Source of the DNA: Pseudolabrys sp.
Lineage (GTDB): Bacteria > Pseudomonadota > Alphaproteobacteria > Rhizobiales > Xanthobacteraceae
Assembly: GCA_026125925.1 (NCBI GenBank)
Contig: JAHCKF010000109.1
Span: forward strand, 1-9,512
Direction: 5' to 3'
Length of the DNA stretch: 9,512 nt
Shown here: one piece after another, positions 1 through 5,651 of the stretch
Layout of the letters: every line of letters begins with the position of its first letter
Numbering within the stretch: the stretch's first letter is position 1
Position numbers and translations under genes: made by a program
Notes under the pieces: generated by a model
What the model was told of the DNA's origin: nothing
What the model saw: the letters and a program-made list of their open reading frames with translations, nothing else
The model's database searches: none

Positions 1-235
1 CCTGCGCTCGGCCGGCGTCGATTTCCTCACCATCGGCCAGTATCTGCAGCCGACGAAGAAGCATCACGAAGTGAAGCGCTTCGTGCCGCCGGACGAGTTC
101 AAGTCGCTCGAGACCGTCGCTTACGCCAAGGGCTTTCTGATGGTGTCGGCCTCGCCGCTGACGCGCTCCTCGCACCACGCCGGCGACGACTTCGCGAAGC
201 TCAAGGCAGCTCGCGAAGCGATGCTTGCTCGCTGA
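1..235 (+). CDS. lipA: Lipoyl synthase, C-terminal 77 residues (5' truncated by window edge)
   Basis: Lipoyl synthase is a cytosolic radical-SAM enzyme that inserts two sulfur atoms into octanoyl groups on lipoyl carrier proteins. Only the end is present: reading from base 2 gives 77 residues before TGA at 233-235. The piece [10 protein letters not shown] followed by a charged stretch ([12 protein letters not shown]) is the conserved end of the barrel in this family. The later motif TRSSHHAG matches the C-terminal Arg-Ser-Ser motif whose serine ligates the auxiliary 4Fe-4S cluster in characterised LipA proteins. The radical-SAM CxxxCxxC motif would lie upstream of the window. The stop codon is followed at once by the palindromic repeat at 238-284. 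Identity is firm from the motifs; the upstream portion cannot be judged. Confidence 0.96.
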   Translation, partial: LRSAGVDFLTIGQYLQPTKKHHEVKRFVPPDEFKSLETVAYAKGFLMVSASPLTRSSHHAGDDFAKLKAAREAMLAR

Positions 236-237
236 CC

Positions 238-284
238 CGCATGATCCCGAAAAGTGGAATCCGGTTTTCGGATCAAATCATGCG
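238..284. repeat. Palindromic intergenic repeat between lipA and ratA
   Basis: An imperfect dyad fills most of the 61-base gap between lipA and ratA. The outer arms are CGCATGAT (238-245) and ATCATGCG (277-284), a perfect 8-base inverted match. The inner arms are CCGAAAA (247-253) and TTTTCGG (265-271), a perfect 7-base match. The central loop is 254-264. One extra base on the left and five on the right form an internal bulge. The sequence strongly resembles an interspersed palindrome that I recall as widespread between genes in Rhizobiales genomes, but it occurs only once in this window. There is no T-run after it, so it is not a classic terminator. It ends 12 bases before the ratA start, so in a lipA-ratA transcript it would fold just upstream of the ratA ribosome binding site. 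Confidence 0.8.
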
Positions 285-296
285 CTGGAAAATCTG

Positions 297-767
297 ATGC
301 CCCAATTCACCAACAAGCGCCGCGTGCGTCATGCCGCGGCCGACATGTTCGACCTCGTCGCCGACGTCGAGAAATATCCACAGTTCGTGCCGCTGTGCCA
401 GAGCCTGAGCGTGCGCAGCCGCACTGAAAAGGGCGAGGGCGCCGAAGTGCTGACCGCGTCGATGACGGTCGCCTACAAGCTGATCCAGCAGACTTTCACC
501 AGCCGCGTCACGCTCGACAGACCGAACCTGAAGATCCTCGTCGAATATCTCGACGGCCCGTTCAGCCGCCTGCAGAACCGCTGGACGTTCAAGCCGACCG
601 GCGACGATGCCTGCGAGGTCGAGTTCTACATCGACTACGAATTCCGCAGCCGCACCTTCGGCATGCTGATGGGCGCGGTGTTCGACACGGTGTTCCGCAA
701 GATGGCGGCCGCATTCGAGGAACGCGCCGACAAGGTGTACGGCCGCAAGCCGATGGCCAATGCCTGA
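297..767 (+). CDS. ratA: RatA / Coq10-type START-domain protein
   Basis: This 156-residue protein has the length and pattern of the RatA/Coq10 (polyketide cyclase/START) family. An N-terminal strand (FTNKRRVRHAAADMFDLVADVEKYPQFVPLC) leads into the alternating-strand body, with the conserved GPFSRLQNRWTFKP near residues 87-100, and ends in the amphipathic helix FDTVFRKMAAAFEERA near 129-144. Family knowledge gives two roles: Coq10 binds ubiquinone or intermediates to support respiration, while E. coli RatA was reported as a ribosome-association toxin. In alphaproteobacteria beside lipA the Coq10-like lipid role seems more likely, which is inference. The start at 297 was chosen over an in-frame ATG at 225 because the family begins at MPQF-like sequence and the earlier start would overlap the end of lipA. 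GGAAAA just upstream is a weak ribosome binding site. No antitoxin-like partner is visible. Confidence 0.9.
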   Translation: MPQFTNKRRVRHAAADMFDLVADVEKYPQFVPLCQSLSVRSRTEKGEGAEVLTASMTVAYKLIQQTFTSRVTLDRPNLKILVEYLDGPFSRLQNRWTFKPTGDDACEVEFYIDYEFRSRTFGMLMGAVFDTVFRKMAAAFEERADKVYGRKPMANA

Positions 768-1770
768 CGACGGCGTGAGTTTCGCCCAGCGCCTGCACCG
801 CCGCATGCCGGCGGGCGGCTACCGGCGCGGGCTTCTGTTCTTCCTCGCCATCGGCATTCCGTTCCTGACGGCGGTCGCGCTGGGCCAGACCGCCGGCGGA
901 TTGCTCGGCGCCATCACCGGCCTGATCCTGTCCTTTGCCGACGAGGAGGGCGAGCTGTCGCGTCGCCTGCAGACGCTCGGCATCGTCGCGCTCGGCATCG
1001 CCGTCGGCGGCCTCGCCGGCGTCTTCATGCGCGGCTTTCCACCGGCGCTGTGGGTGCTGTTCGCCGTCTCGACTTTCGCCAGCGGCTGGTATCTCGGCCG
1101 CAGCAAGGCCTGGATGCTGGCGGCGCGGTTCGGTTCGATGGCGCTGGTCGTCACCAGTGGCGCTCCGGAGCTGCACGTCGAGGAGCTCGTTTTCGCCGTC
1201 GGCGCCCTCGCGGTCGTGGTCATCGTCCGGGTGCTCGATCATCTGGCAGGCGGGCCGCTCGTGCAGCAAGGCGGGCGAGGGCGGGTGGTGCCGAGCGGCG
1301 GCTGGCTGCGCTTCGCGCTCGCCTATGCCGGCGCGGCGACCGCCAGTCTCGGTGTCGGCGTCGCCGTCGATTCCGAACGCGCTCTGTGGGTGGTGGTGAC
1401 GACCCTGGTCGTCATGCAGCCGGACGCGCGGACGAGCTACGTCCTGATCGTGCAGCGCATCGCCGGGACCGTGCTCGGCGTCGTCGCCGCCTTCGCCGTC
1501 ACCCGCTTCGTCCACCAGCACTGGGCGATTGTCGCGGTCCTGCTCGCCATCGCCCCGCTCATTCCGCATCACCTGAAGAACCGCTACTGGCTCCACACGG
1601 CGCTGATCGCGTTGCTTATTCTGCTGGCGTACGACCTCGCGGCGGCGACCGACCCGCGCATCGTTGCCGGCCTATTCATCGAGCGGCTGCAGGATGTGCT
1701 GCTCGGCGGCGGCATTGCCCTGATGGGCACACTGGTGGCTTTTCCGCGCAACCCACCGGCCGAAGGCTGA
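760..1770 (+). CDS. FUSC-family inner-membrane protein
   Basis: A 336-residue, very hydrophobic protein in the fusaric acid resistance / aromatic acid exporter-like superfamily (FUSC). Its best signature is in the second half. LWVVVTTLVVMQPDARTS (209-226) is followed by VQRIAGTVLGVVAAF (231-245), the Trp, Gln-Pro and Arg-x-x-Gly-Thr-x-x-Gly pattern of FUSC modules. It closes with ERLQDVLLGGGIALMGTLV (308-326). The first half (about 22-91) has a matching layout, suggesting an internal duplication, and a basic Gly-rich linker (about 164-182) separates the halves. There are roughly ten candidate membrane helices and no large cytosolic domain. ATG at 760 overlaps the ratA stop (ATGCCTGA), suggesting translational coupling. 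Substrate is unknown: related proteins pair with membrane-fusion partners for aromatic acid efflux, and none is present here. The family call is fairly sure, a transport role less so. Confidence 0.82.
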   Translation: MPDDGVSFAQRLHRRMPAGGYRRGLLFFLAIGIPFLTAVALGQTAGGLLGAITGLILSFADEEGELSRRLQTLGIVALGIAVGGLAGVFMRGFPPALWVLFAVSTFASGWYLGRSKAWMLAARFGSMALVVTSGAPELHVEELVFAVGALAVVVIVRVLDHLAGGPLVQQGGRGRVVPSGGWLRFALAYAGAATASLGVGVAVDSERALWVVVTTLVVMQPDARTSYVLIVQRIAGTVLGVVAAFAVTRFVHQHWAIVAVLLAIAPLIPHHLKNRYWLHTALIALLILLAYDLAAATDPRIVAGLFIERLQDVLLGGGIALMGTLVAFPRNPPAEG

Positions 1771-1775
1771 GCGCG

Positions 1776-3278
1776 CTACTTCGCCCGCGGCAGGCGTGAC
1801 AACGCATCCAGCATGGCCTCGCGCTCCGGTGACGGCTGATAGGCCCGCACGAGTTCTTCTGCGTTCGCGATGGTGGAGCCGGCATCGCAGCCGCGCTCGC
1901 CGAGCCATATCAAAGCGGCCAGGTGGCGGCCGCGACCGCCAAGACGGTCGAGCAATTCGTCATAGGAGCGCGGATCATCGGGCTTCGGCCGATAGACCTT
2001 GGAAAATGTCAGGTCGATCTGGGCCAGCGCGGCACGGCACAGCTCCGGCGTCACTTCGAGATCGAGCTGCGGCAAATAGGTCATAGCCATCCACGCCATG
2101 TGTTCGTCCGAGCGATTATTCAGCATCGCCACGATCTCGGCATTGCGATGCGGCAGCCGTCGCGCGCCGGCCACGGCCCGCTCGCGATATTCCTCTTCCT
2201 CAGCGAAATTCAGCCAGGCACTCAGCGAGGCCTTCGGCGTCAGCATCGAGAACTTTTCCGGATACTCGCGCAGAATCCGCCCCAGTTCCTGGGGATCGCG
2301 CAGACGCTTCAGTTCGAAGATATCGTAGCTCGTTCCCGCATAGGCGCTGGCCATCTGTTCCCAGGCGAGCGACTCGGCATCGCAGGAACAGTCATGGCCG
2401 ACGAGCCATTTCATCGCGCTGACGGCGTCGGACATTGGCTGCGCGATCACAGCGTAGGGCTTGCTGTCGCCCGGCTTGAGCACGAGCGCCGCCGCTTGCT
2501 GGCGCAATTGCGCGCGCGCCTTGTCGCAAAGCGACGGGGTCGGATCGAGCTCGAGCTGGTTGAGATAACGGAGCGGGAAATCTCCACGCGCCAGCATCTC
2601 TTCGACATCCCGCTGCCGCGCCGGCAATGCGCGGATCCGCTTGTTCAGTTCGATTTCCCTGTCGCCGTAAAACGCCCCCATGAACGGCAGCAGTTCGGCG
2701 AGCGCGGCATTGGGGGAAAGGTCCGCATAGGCGGCTTCGGTCCTGGCGCGCGCCGCGGCGATCGACTCTTTGTAGCTCTCGCGCATCTGGGCGAGCGGCA
2801 CGATCGCGGCACTCAGCACGAATACCAGACCCCAGACGGCTGGCACGACGGCGAGCGCGGGCAGGGCGTCGCGTAGACCCGGCAACAGCAGCCAAAAGCT
2901 GAAAGCAATCACCAGCGGCGGCACGCCGGCCGGGATCACGATCGGCCACAGGTAAGGCGGTTGCCTGGGGCTGGCCAGCAGTCCCATCGCCACCATCGAC
3001 ACGATGCCCGACGCCAGGAGGAGCACGACGGCCGCGGTAACGACGGGCCAGCCCGCCGCGCCTTTGACCAGGGCGATGGCCACGATGATGAAGAGCAGCA
3101 GCCACAGAACCACCAGACCGATCGCCGCATAGGCCTGGGCGTAGGCGTTGCCGGCGGCGTCGCTGGCAGCGAGGCCGCTGAGCAGCGACAGCACCACGGC
3201 ATAGACGATCAGAGCCAGAACGCTGAGCGCAATGCACAGGCCGATCATGACTGGGGGGACCTTATCGATCGTCGACAT
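1776..3278 (-). CDS. Unknown membrane protein, five predicted helices plus a duplicated Cys-containing soluble domain
   Basis: I do not recognise a named family. The 500 residues split in two. Residues 1-163 hold about five hydrophobic helices (11-37, 50-72, 76-102, 108-133, 140-163). Residues 164-500 are soluble, helical and charged, beginning with a helix rich in Ala, Arg and Glu (167-185). The soluble part contains two similar modules at about 242-313 and 405-480. Each has a Thr-Pro-x-Leu-Cys segment, a Lys-Pro-x-Asp segment, a Trp-Leu segment with a Cys-Asp-Ala motif, and an Ala-Tyr end. Topology is unclear: an odd helix number would put the ends on opposite sides, but the Arg and Lys after the fifth helix favour a cytosolic C-terminus. 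Start at 3278 was chosen because AGGTG precedes it at a suitable distance and the longer open frame runs through tspO. It is last in the ispDF-pncC-tspO run and converges on the FUSC gene. Confidence 0.75.
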   Translation of the reverse strand: MSTIDKVPPVMIGLCIALSVLALIVYAVVLSLLSGLAASDAAGNAYAQAYAAIGLVVLWLLLFIIVAIALVKGAAGWPVVTAAVVLLLASGIVSMVAMGLLASPRQPPYLWPIVIPAGVPPLVIAFSFWLLLPGLRDALPALAVVPAVWGLVFVLSAAIVPLAQMRESYKESIAAARARTEAAYADLSPNAALAELLPFMGAFYGDREIELNKRIRALPARQRDVEEMLARGDFPLRYLNQLELDPTPSLCDKARAQLRQQAAALVLKPGDSKPYAVIAQPMSDAVSAMKWLVGHDCSCDAESLAWEQMASAYAGTSYDIFELKRLRDPQELGRILREYPEKFSMLTPKASLSAWLNFAEEEEYRERAVAGARRLPHRNAEIVAMLNNRSDEHMAWMAMTYLPQLDLEVTPELCRAALAQIDLTFSKVYRPKPDDPRSYDELLDRLGGRGRHLAALIWLGERGCDAGSTIANAEELVRAYQPSPEREAMLDALSRLPRAK

Positions 3279-3288
3279 CCGCTTGCAC

Positions 3289-3315
3289 CTGTCGCCGCTG
3301 GGACCGGTGCGACAG
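3289..3315 (-). promoter_or_regulatory. Hairpin between tspO and the unknown membrane gene
   Basis: A perfect 7-base inverted repeat, CTGTCGC (3289-3295) and GCGACAG (3309-3315), with a 13-base loop, occupies most of the 37-base gap between the tspO stop and the next gene's start on the minus strand. A competing 5-base pairing, GCACC (3285-3289) with GGTGC (3306-3310), uses some of the same bases. No T-run follows, so a simple intrinsic terminator is unlikely. The distal arm touches the AGGTG ribosome binding site, so folding could tune translation of the downstream gene. That role is inference. Confidence 0.45.
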
Positions 3316-3316
3316 T

Positions 3317-3814
3317 CTAGCCATTCAGCCACCATACGGAAGCATTGAGCAGCGTGGCAAAGGCGACCCACAGGCTGAGCGGTGCAATCGCAAAGCCGGC
3401 GATGCGGTCGAGTCGGAAGAACGCGACGACCGTGGCGATAACGAGGATAAGCTGCGGAACGACGTTGATGAGGCCCAGTAGCGGCGAATGCGCCGCGAAG
3501 AACATCCAGGACCAGGCCGCATTCATTGCAAGTTGAAGATAAAACAACGTCAGGGCGCGGCGTCTGTCGGGCGATGGTTCGAGGCGGTGGATACGGAAGG
3601 CGGCAAAAGCCATCAGAACGTAGAGCGTGGTCCAGACCGGACCGAACACAGAGTTCGGTGGGTTGAACGGCGGCTTGGCGAGGCTCGCGTACCACGGTGT
3701 GAGGTTCGGGAAGGTCGCGATCTGCCCGAGCACCGACGCCGCGGCGACGGCGGCGGCCGGAACAAGGATAGCCGACCAGGGCCGTCGCGGTTTCGTGGCG
3801 GTGCTGTCGCTCAT
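3317..3814 (-). CDS. tspO: TspO/MBR family tryptophan-rich sensory protein
   Basis: The 165 residues match the TspO (translocator protein / peripheral benzodiazepine receptor) family, five-helix membrane proteins that bind tetrapyrroles and cholesterol-like ligands. Visible signatures are WYASLAKPPFNPPNSVFGPVW (41-61), which carries the conserved Trp-Tyr, Lys-Pro, Pro-Pro and Gly-Pro-Val-Trp positions. Then come NAAWSWMFF (98-106) on the third helix and SLWVAFATLLNASVWWLN (147-164) on the last. In Rhodobacter sphaeroides TspO modulates photosynthesis and tetrapyrrole gene expression; whether this organism does the same is not visible here. The start ATG at 3814 shares four bases (ATGA) with the pncC stop, so the two are probably translationally coupled. 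Length is typical and nothing looks broken. Confidence 0.95.
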   Translation of the reverse strand: MSDSTATKPRRPWSAILVPAAAVAAASVLGQIATFPNLTPWYASLAKPPFNPPNSVFGPVWTTLYVLMAFAAFRIHRLEPSPDRRRALTLFYLQLAMNAAWSWMFFAAHSPLLGLINVVPQLILVIATVVAFFRLDRIAGFAIAPLSLWVAFATLLNASVWWLNG

Positions 3815-4302
3815 TGTTCGGCGATCTCCTTGAGCATCGCCAACGCCTGAAGCACAGATTCGTGCCGCACAGCACCGCGGCCGATATCGCCGTAACGCTT
3901 GGCTGCATGCATCGAGGTACCGTCTCGCGAGACGGCGGCGAAATGAACGAGCCCGACCGGCTTGTCGGCCGAACCGCCCCCCGGACCGGCAATGCCGGTG
4001 ATCGATACCGCAAGGCCGACCTTGCATTTCATCAGCACACCATTGGCCATGGCTTCGGCGGTCTGACGACTGACGGCGCCATAACGCTTCAGCGTTTCCA
4101 GCGGCACGCCCAGCATCTCGTGCTTGGCCTCGTTCGAATAGGTGACGAAGCCGCGATCGACGACGTCAGACGAGCCGGCGATCTCGGTCAGGGCGCCGGC
4201 GACCAGACCGCCAGTGCAGGATTCCGCCGTGGCCACGGTCAAGCCTCGCGCGCGACAAGCCTCGAGGACAGCGATGGCAGCGGTGCGGACATCATCGGTC
4301 AT
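3811..4302 (-). CDS. pncC: Nicotinamide-nucleotide amidohydrolase (CinA C-terminal domain type)
   Basis: PncC hydrolyses nicotinamide mononucleotide (NMN) to nicotinate mononucleotide and ammonia, returning NMN (for example from bacterial DNA ligase) to NAD synthesis in the cytosol. The 163 residues are the stand-alone amidohydrolase domain. The N-terminal molybdopterin-binding-like domain of full-length CinA is absent, as is normal for many proteobacteria. Motifs seen are TVATAESCTGG (22-32) with the nucleophilic Ser28, GFVTYSNEAKHEMLGV (51-66) with the conserved Tyr and Lys, and SITGIAGPGGGSADKPVGLVH (100-120). ATG at 4302 lies 16 bases after the ispDF stop, with a GGAATG ribosome binding site; an earlier in-frame start would run into ispDF. 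It is often labelled cinA or competence-damage protein, but no competence role should be inferred. Confidence 0.94.
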   Translation of the reverse strand: MTDDVRTAAIAVLEACRARGLTVATAESCTGGLVAGALTEIAGSSDVVDRGFVTYSNEAKHEMLGVPLETLKRYGAVSRQTAEAMANGVLMKCKVGLAVSITGIAGPGGGSADKPVGLVHFAAVSRDGTSMHAAKRYGDIGRGAVRHESVLQALAMLKEIAEQ

Positions 4303-4318
4303 GGCGCATTCCAATGCT

Positions 4319-5491
4319 TCAGGCCCATGGCAGTCTGACCGTCGCGGTTGCATAAGCGGCGATGCCTTCGCGGCGGCCGGTGAAGCCGAGTTGTTCGCTG
4401 GTCGTCGCCTTGACCGCCACGCGGTCGATGCCGATGCCGGCGATGCGAGCGATGCTCTCGCGCATGGCGTCACGATGCGGGCCGATCTTCGGCGCCTCGC
4501 AGACGATGGTGAGATCGAGATGGGCGATGCGGCCGCCCCGCGCCGCGACGCGGTCGCAGGCGAACTTGAGAAAGCGATCGGAAGCAGCGCCTTTCCATTG
4601 CGGATCGCTCGGCGGGAAATGCGAACCGATATCGCCATCGGCCAGCGCGCCGAGCAGGGCGTCGGTCAGCGCATGCAGGGCGACATCGGCGTCGGAGTGA
4701 CCGGTCAGCGCCTGGCTGTGCGGGATGCGGATGCCGCCGATGATGACATGGTCGCCCGGTCCGAACGCATGCACGTCGATGCCGGTGCCGGTGCGCACAT
4801 CGGCCAGGCTGGCGAGCTCCATGGTTTCAGCGCGCACAAAGTCCTCCGCGTGTGTGATCTTGATATTGCCGCTCTCGCCGTCGAACACGCGCACCTGCAT
4901 TCCGACCCATTCCGCCAGCGCGGCGTCGTCGGTGAAGTCGGTGCGGCCTTCGCGTGCCGCCCGGCGGTGCGCCTCGAGGATCGGGGCGAAGGCGAAGGCC
5001 TGCGGCGTCTGCACGGCGCGCAGGCGGTCACGGTCGAGGGTCTCGCCGATGAAGCCGTGACCGTCGATGGCCTTGATCGTGTCGGTCACCTTGAGGCCGG
5101 GGATCGCCGCGCCGGTCTCGTCCGCCGCGGCGACGGCGCGGGCAATGAGGTCGCTGCTGACGAAGGGGCGGGCGGCGTCATGGATCAGCACGATTTCGGG
5201 AGCGTCGGCGGCGAGCGCCTCCAGCCCGGCCCGGACCGAGGCTTGCCGAGTTTCGCCGCCGTGCACCGGGGAGGCCAGCGTGAGGCCAGCAGCCGCATCC
5301 TCGTATTGCGCCTCGTCGCCCGCCCGGATGACCGTCTGGATCACGCCGACCAATCCACAGCCCGCAAAACGCTCCAGGCAGCGGCGGAGGACCGACTGAG
5401 ACCCCACTGTCCGGTACTGTTTGGCCAGCTCGGAGCCCCCCGCCCGGGTGCCACGGCCGGCCGCCACGATAACGGCTGCGATTTTCGGCAT
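4319..5491 (-). CDS. ispDF: Bifunctional IspD/IspF of the MEP isoprenoid pathway
   Basis: This fusion carries two non-consecutive steps of the MEP pathway to isopentenyl diphosphate: CTP-dependent cytidylyltransfer to methylerythritol phosphate (IspD) and cyclisation to the 2,4-cyclodiphosphate (IspF). It has 390 residues. IspD spans about 1-225: [13 protein letters not shown] (8-19), KQY (24-26), [10 protein letters not shown] (102-111), VQTPQAF (160-166) and TDDAALAEW (187-195). IspF spans about 233-390: the metal ligands appear as D239, H241 (GIDVHAFG) and H273 in [16 protein letters not shown], with the CDP-contacting [13 protein letters not shown] (361-373). The family's usual Pro before KQY in IspD is Ala23 here, an odd substitution in the nucleotide-binding loop. 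It is first in the minus-strand run ispDF-pncC-tspO and divergent from dusB. Fused ispDF is common in alphaproteobacteria. The ribosome binding site is weak (AGGA about 12 bases upstream). Confidence 0.97.
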   Translation of the reverse strand: MPKIAAVIVAAGRGTRAGGSELAKQYRTVGSQSVLRRCLERFAGCGLVGVIQTVIRAGDEAQYEDAAAGLTLASPVHGGETRQASVRAGLEALAADAPEIVLIHDAARPFVSSDLIARAVAAADETGAAIPGLKVTDTIKAIDGHGFIGETLDRDRLRAVQTPQAFAFAPILEAHRRAAREGRTDFTDDAALAEWVGMQVRVFDGESGNIKITHAEDFVRAETMELASLADVRTGTGIDVHAFGPGDHVIIGGIRIPHSQALTGHSDADVALHALTDALLGALADGDIGSHFPPSDPQWKGAASDRFLKFACDRVAARGGRIAHLDLTIVCEAPKIGPHRDAMRESIARIAGIGIDRVAVKATTSEQLGFTGRREGIAAYATATVRLPWA

Positions 5492-5651
5492 AGAGAGGGG
5501 TCCTGCGGCCTGTTCCAGGACTAGCCTTTAGCGCGTTCGCACGGGCTGCCAAAGCGCTATCAGGATCGCGGGGCGGGCATGATATTGCGGTGCAGCACTT
5601 GCGCAGCCCGGAAAAATGGCTAAAGTCTATGCAGTCGAAGGAAGAGCCTAA
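5492..5651. promoter_or_regulatory. Divergent ispDF / dusB-ntrBC promoter region
   Basis: These 160 non-coding bases separate ispDF (leftward) from dusB (rightward), so they should hold promoters for both. For dusB, a weak housekeeping-type pair is TTGCGC (5599-5604) and TAAAGT (5621-5626) with a 16-base spacer. Two GG-N10-GC patterns ending in TTGC also occur (GG at 5575-5576 with GC at 5587-5588; GG at 5589-5590 with GC at 5601-5602). They recall the sigma-54 minus 24/minus 12 layout but lack the full TGGCAC consensus. An inverted repeat, GTCCTG (5500-5505) and CAGGAC (5516-5521), sits in the ispDF leader. AAGGAAGAG (5638-5646) is a good ribosome binding site for dusB. Only the promoter location is secure; the individual elements are guesses. 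Confidence 0.5.

Noticed and set aside
225..296. Upstream ATG at 225 for ratA
   Set aside because: It would start inside lipA and translate the palindromic repeat as 24 non-conserved residues. Family proteins start near 297.
589..1596. A 335-codon minus-strand open frame opposite ratA and the FUSC gene
   Set aside because: Its translation is dominated by Arg, Asp, His and Gln in low-complexity runs, while the plus strand encodes clear membrane helices and FUSC motifs.
297..1770. RatA plus the overlapping FUSC gene as a toxin-antitoxin pair
   Set aside because: The partner is a polytopic FUSC membrane protein, not a small antitoxin, and the Coq10-like role fits RatA better here. The overlap alone does not support a toxin system.
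1923..2876. A 317-codon plus-strand open frame opposite the unknown membrane protein
   Set aside because: The minus strand has membrane helices, a ribosome binding site and an internal protein duplication. The plus frame has none of these and looks like a GC shadow.
3278..4013. N-terminal extension of the unknown membrane protein to 745 residues
   Set aside because: The extension runs through tspO and part of pncC in another frame and is Arg/Pro-rich. The start at 3278 has a ribosome binding site and leads straight into a hydrophobic helix.
4142..5524. A 460-codon open frame on the plus strand, longer than the gene opposite it
   Set aside because: It lies antisense to ispDF and pncC, is rich in Arg, Ala, Gly and His with no family motif, and the opposite frame shows complete IspD, IspF and PncC signatures. 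Long antisense frames are expected at this GC content.
5581..5605. NtrC-binding site (TGCACCA-like dyad) near GGTGCAGCAC
   Set aside because: Only a partial half-site is present, with no second half at the right spacing.
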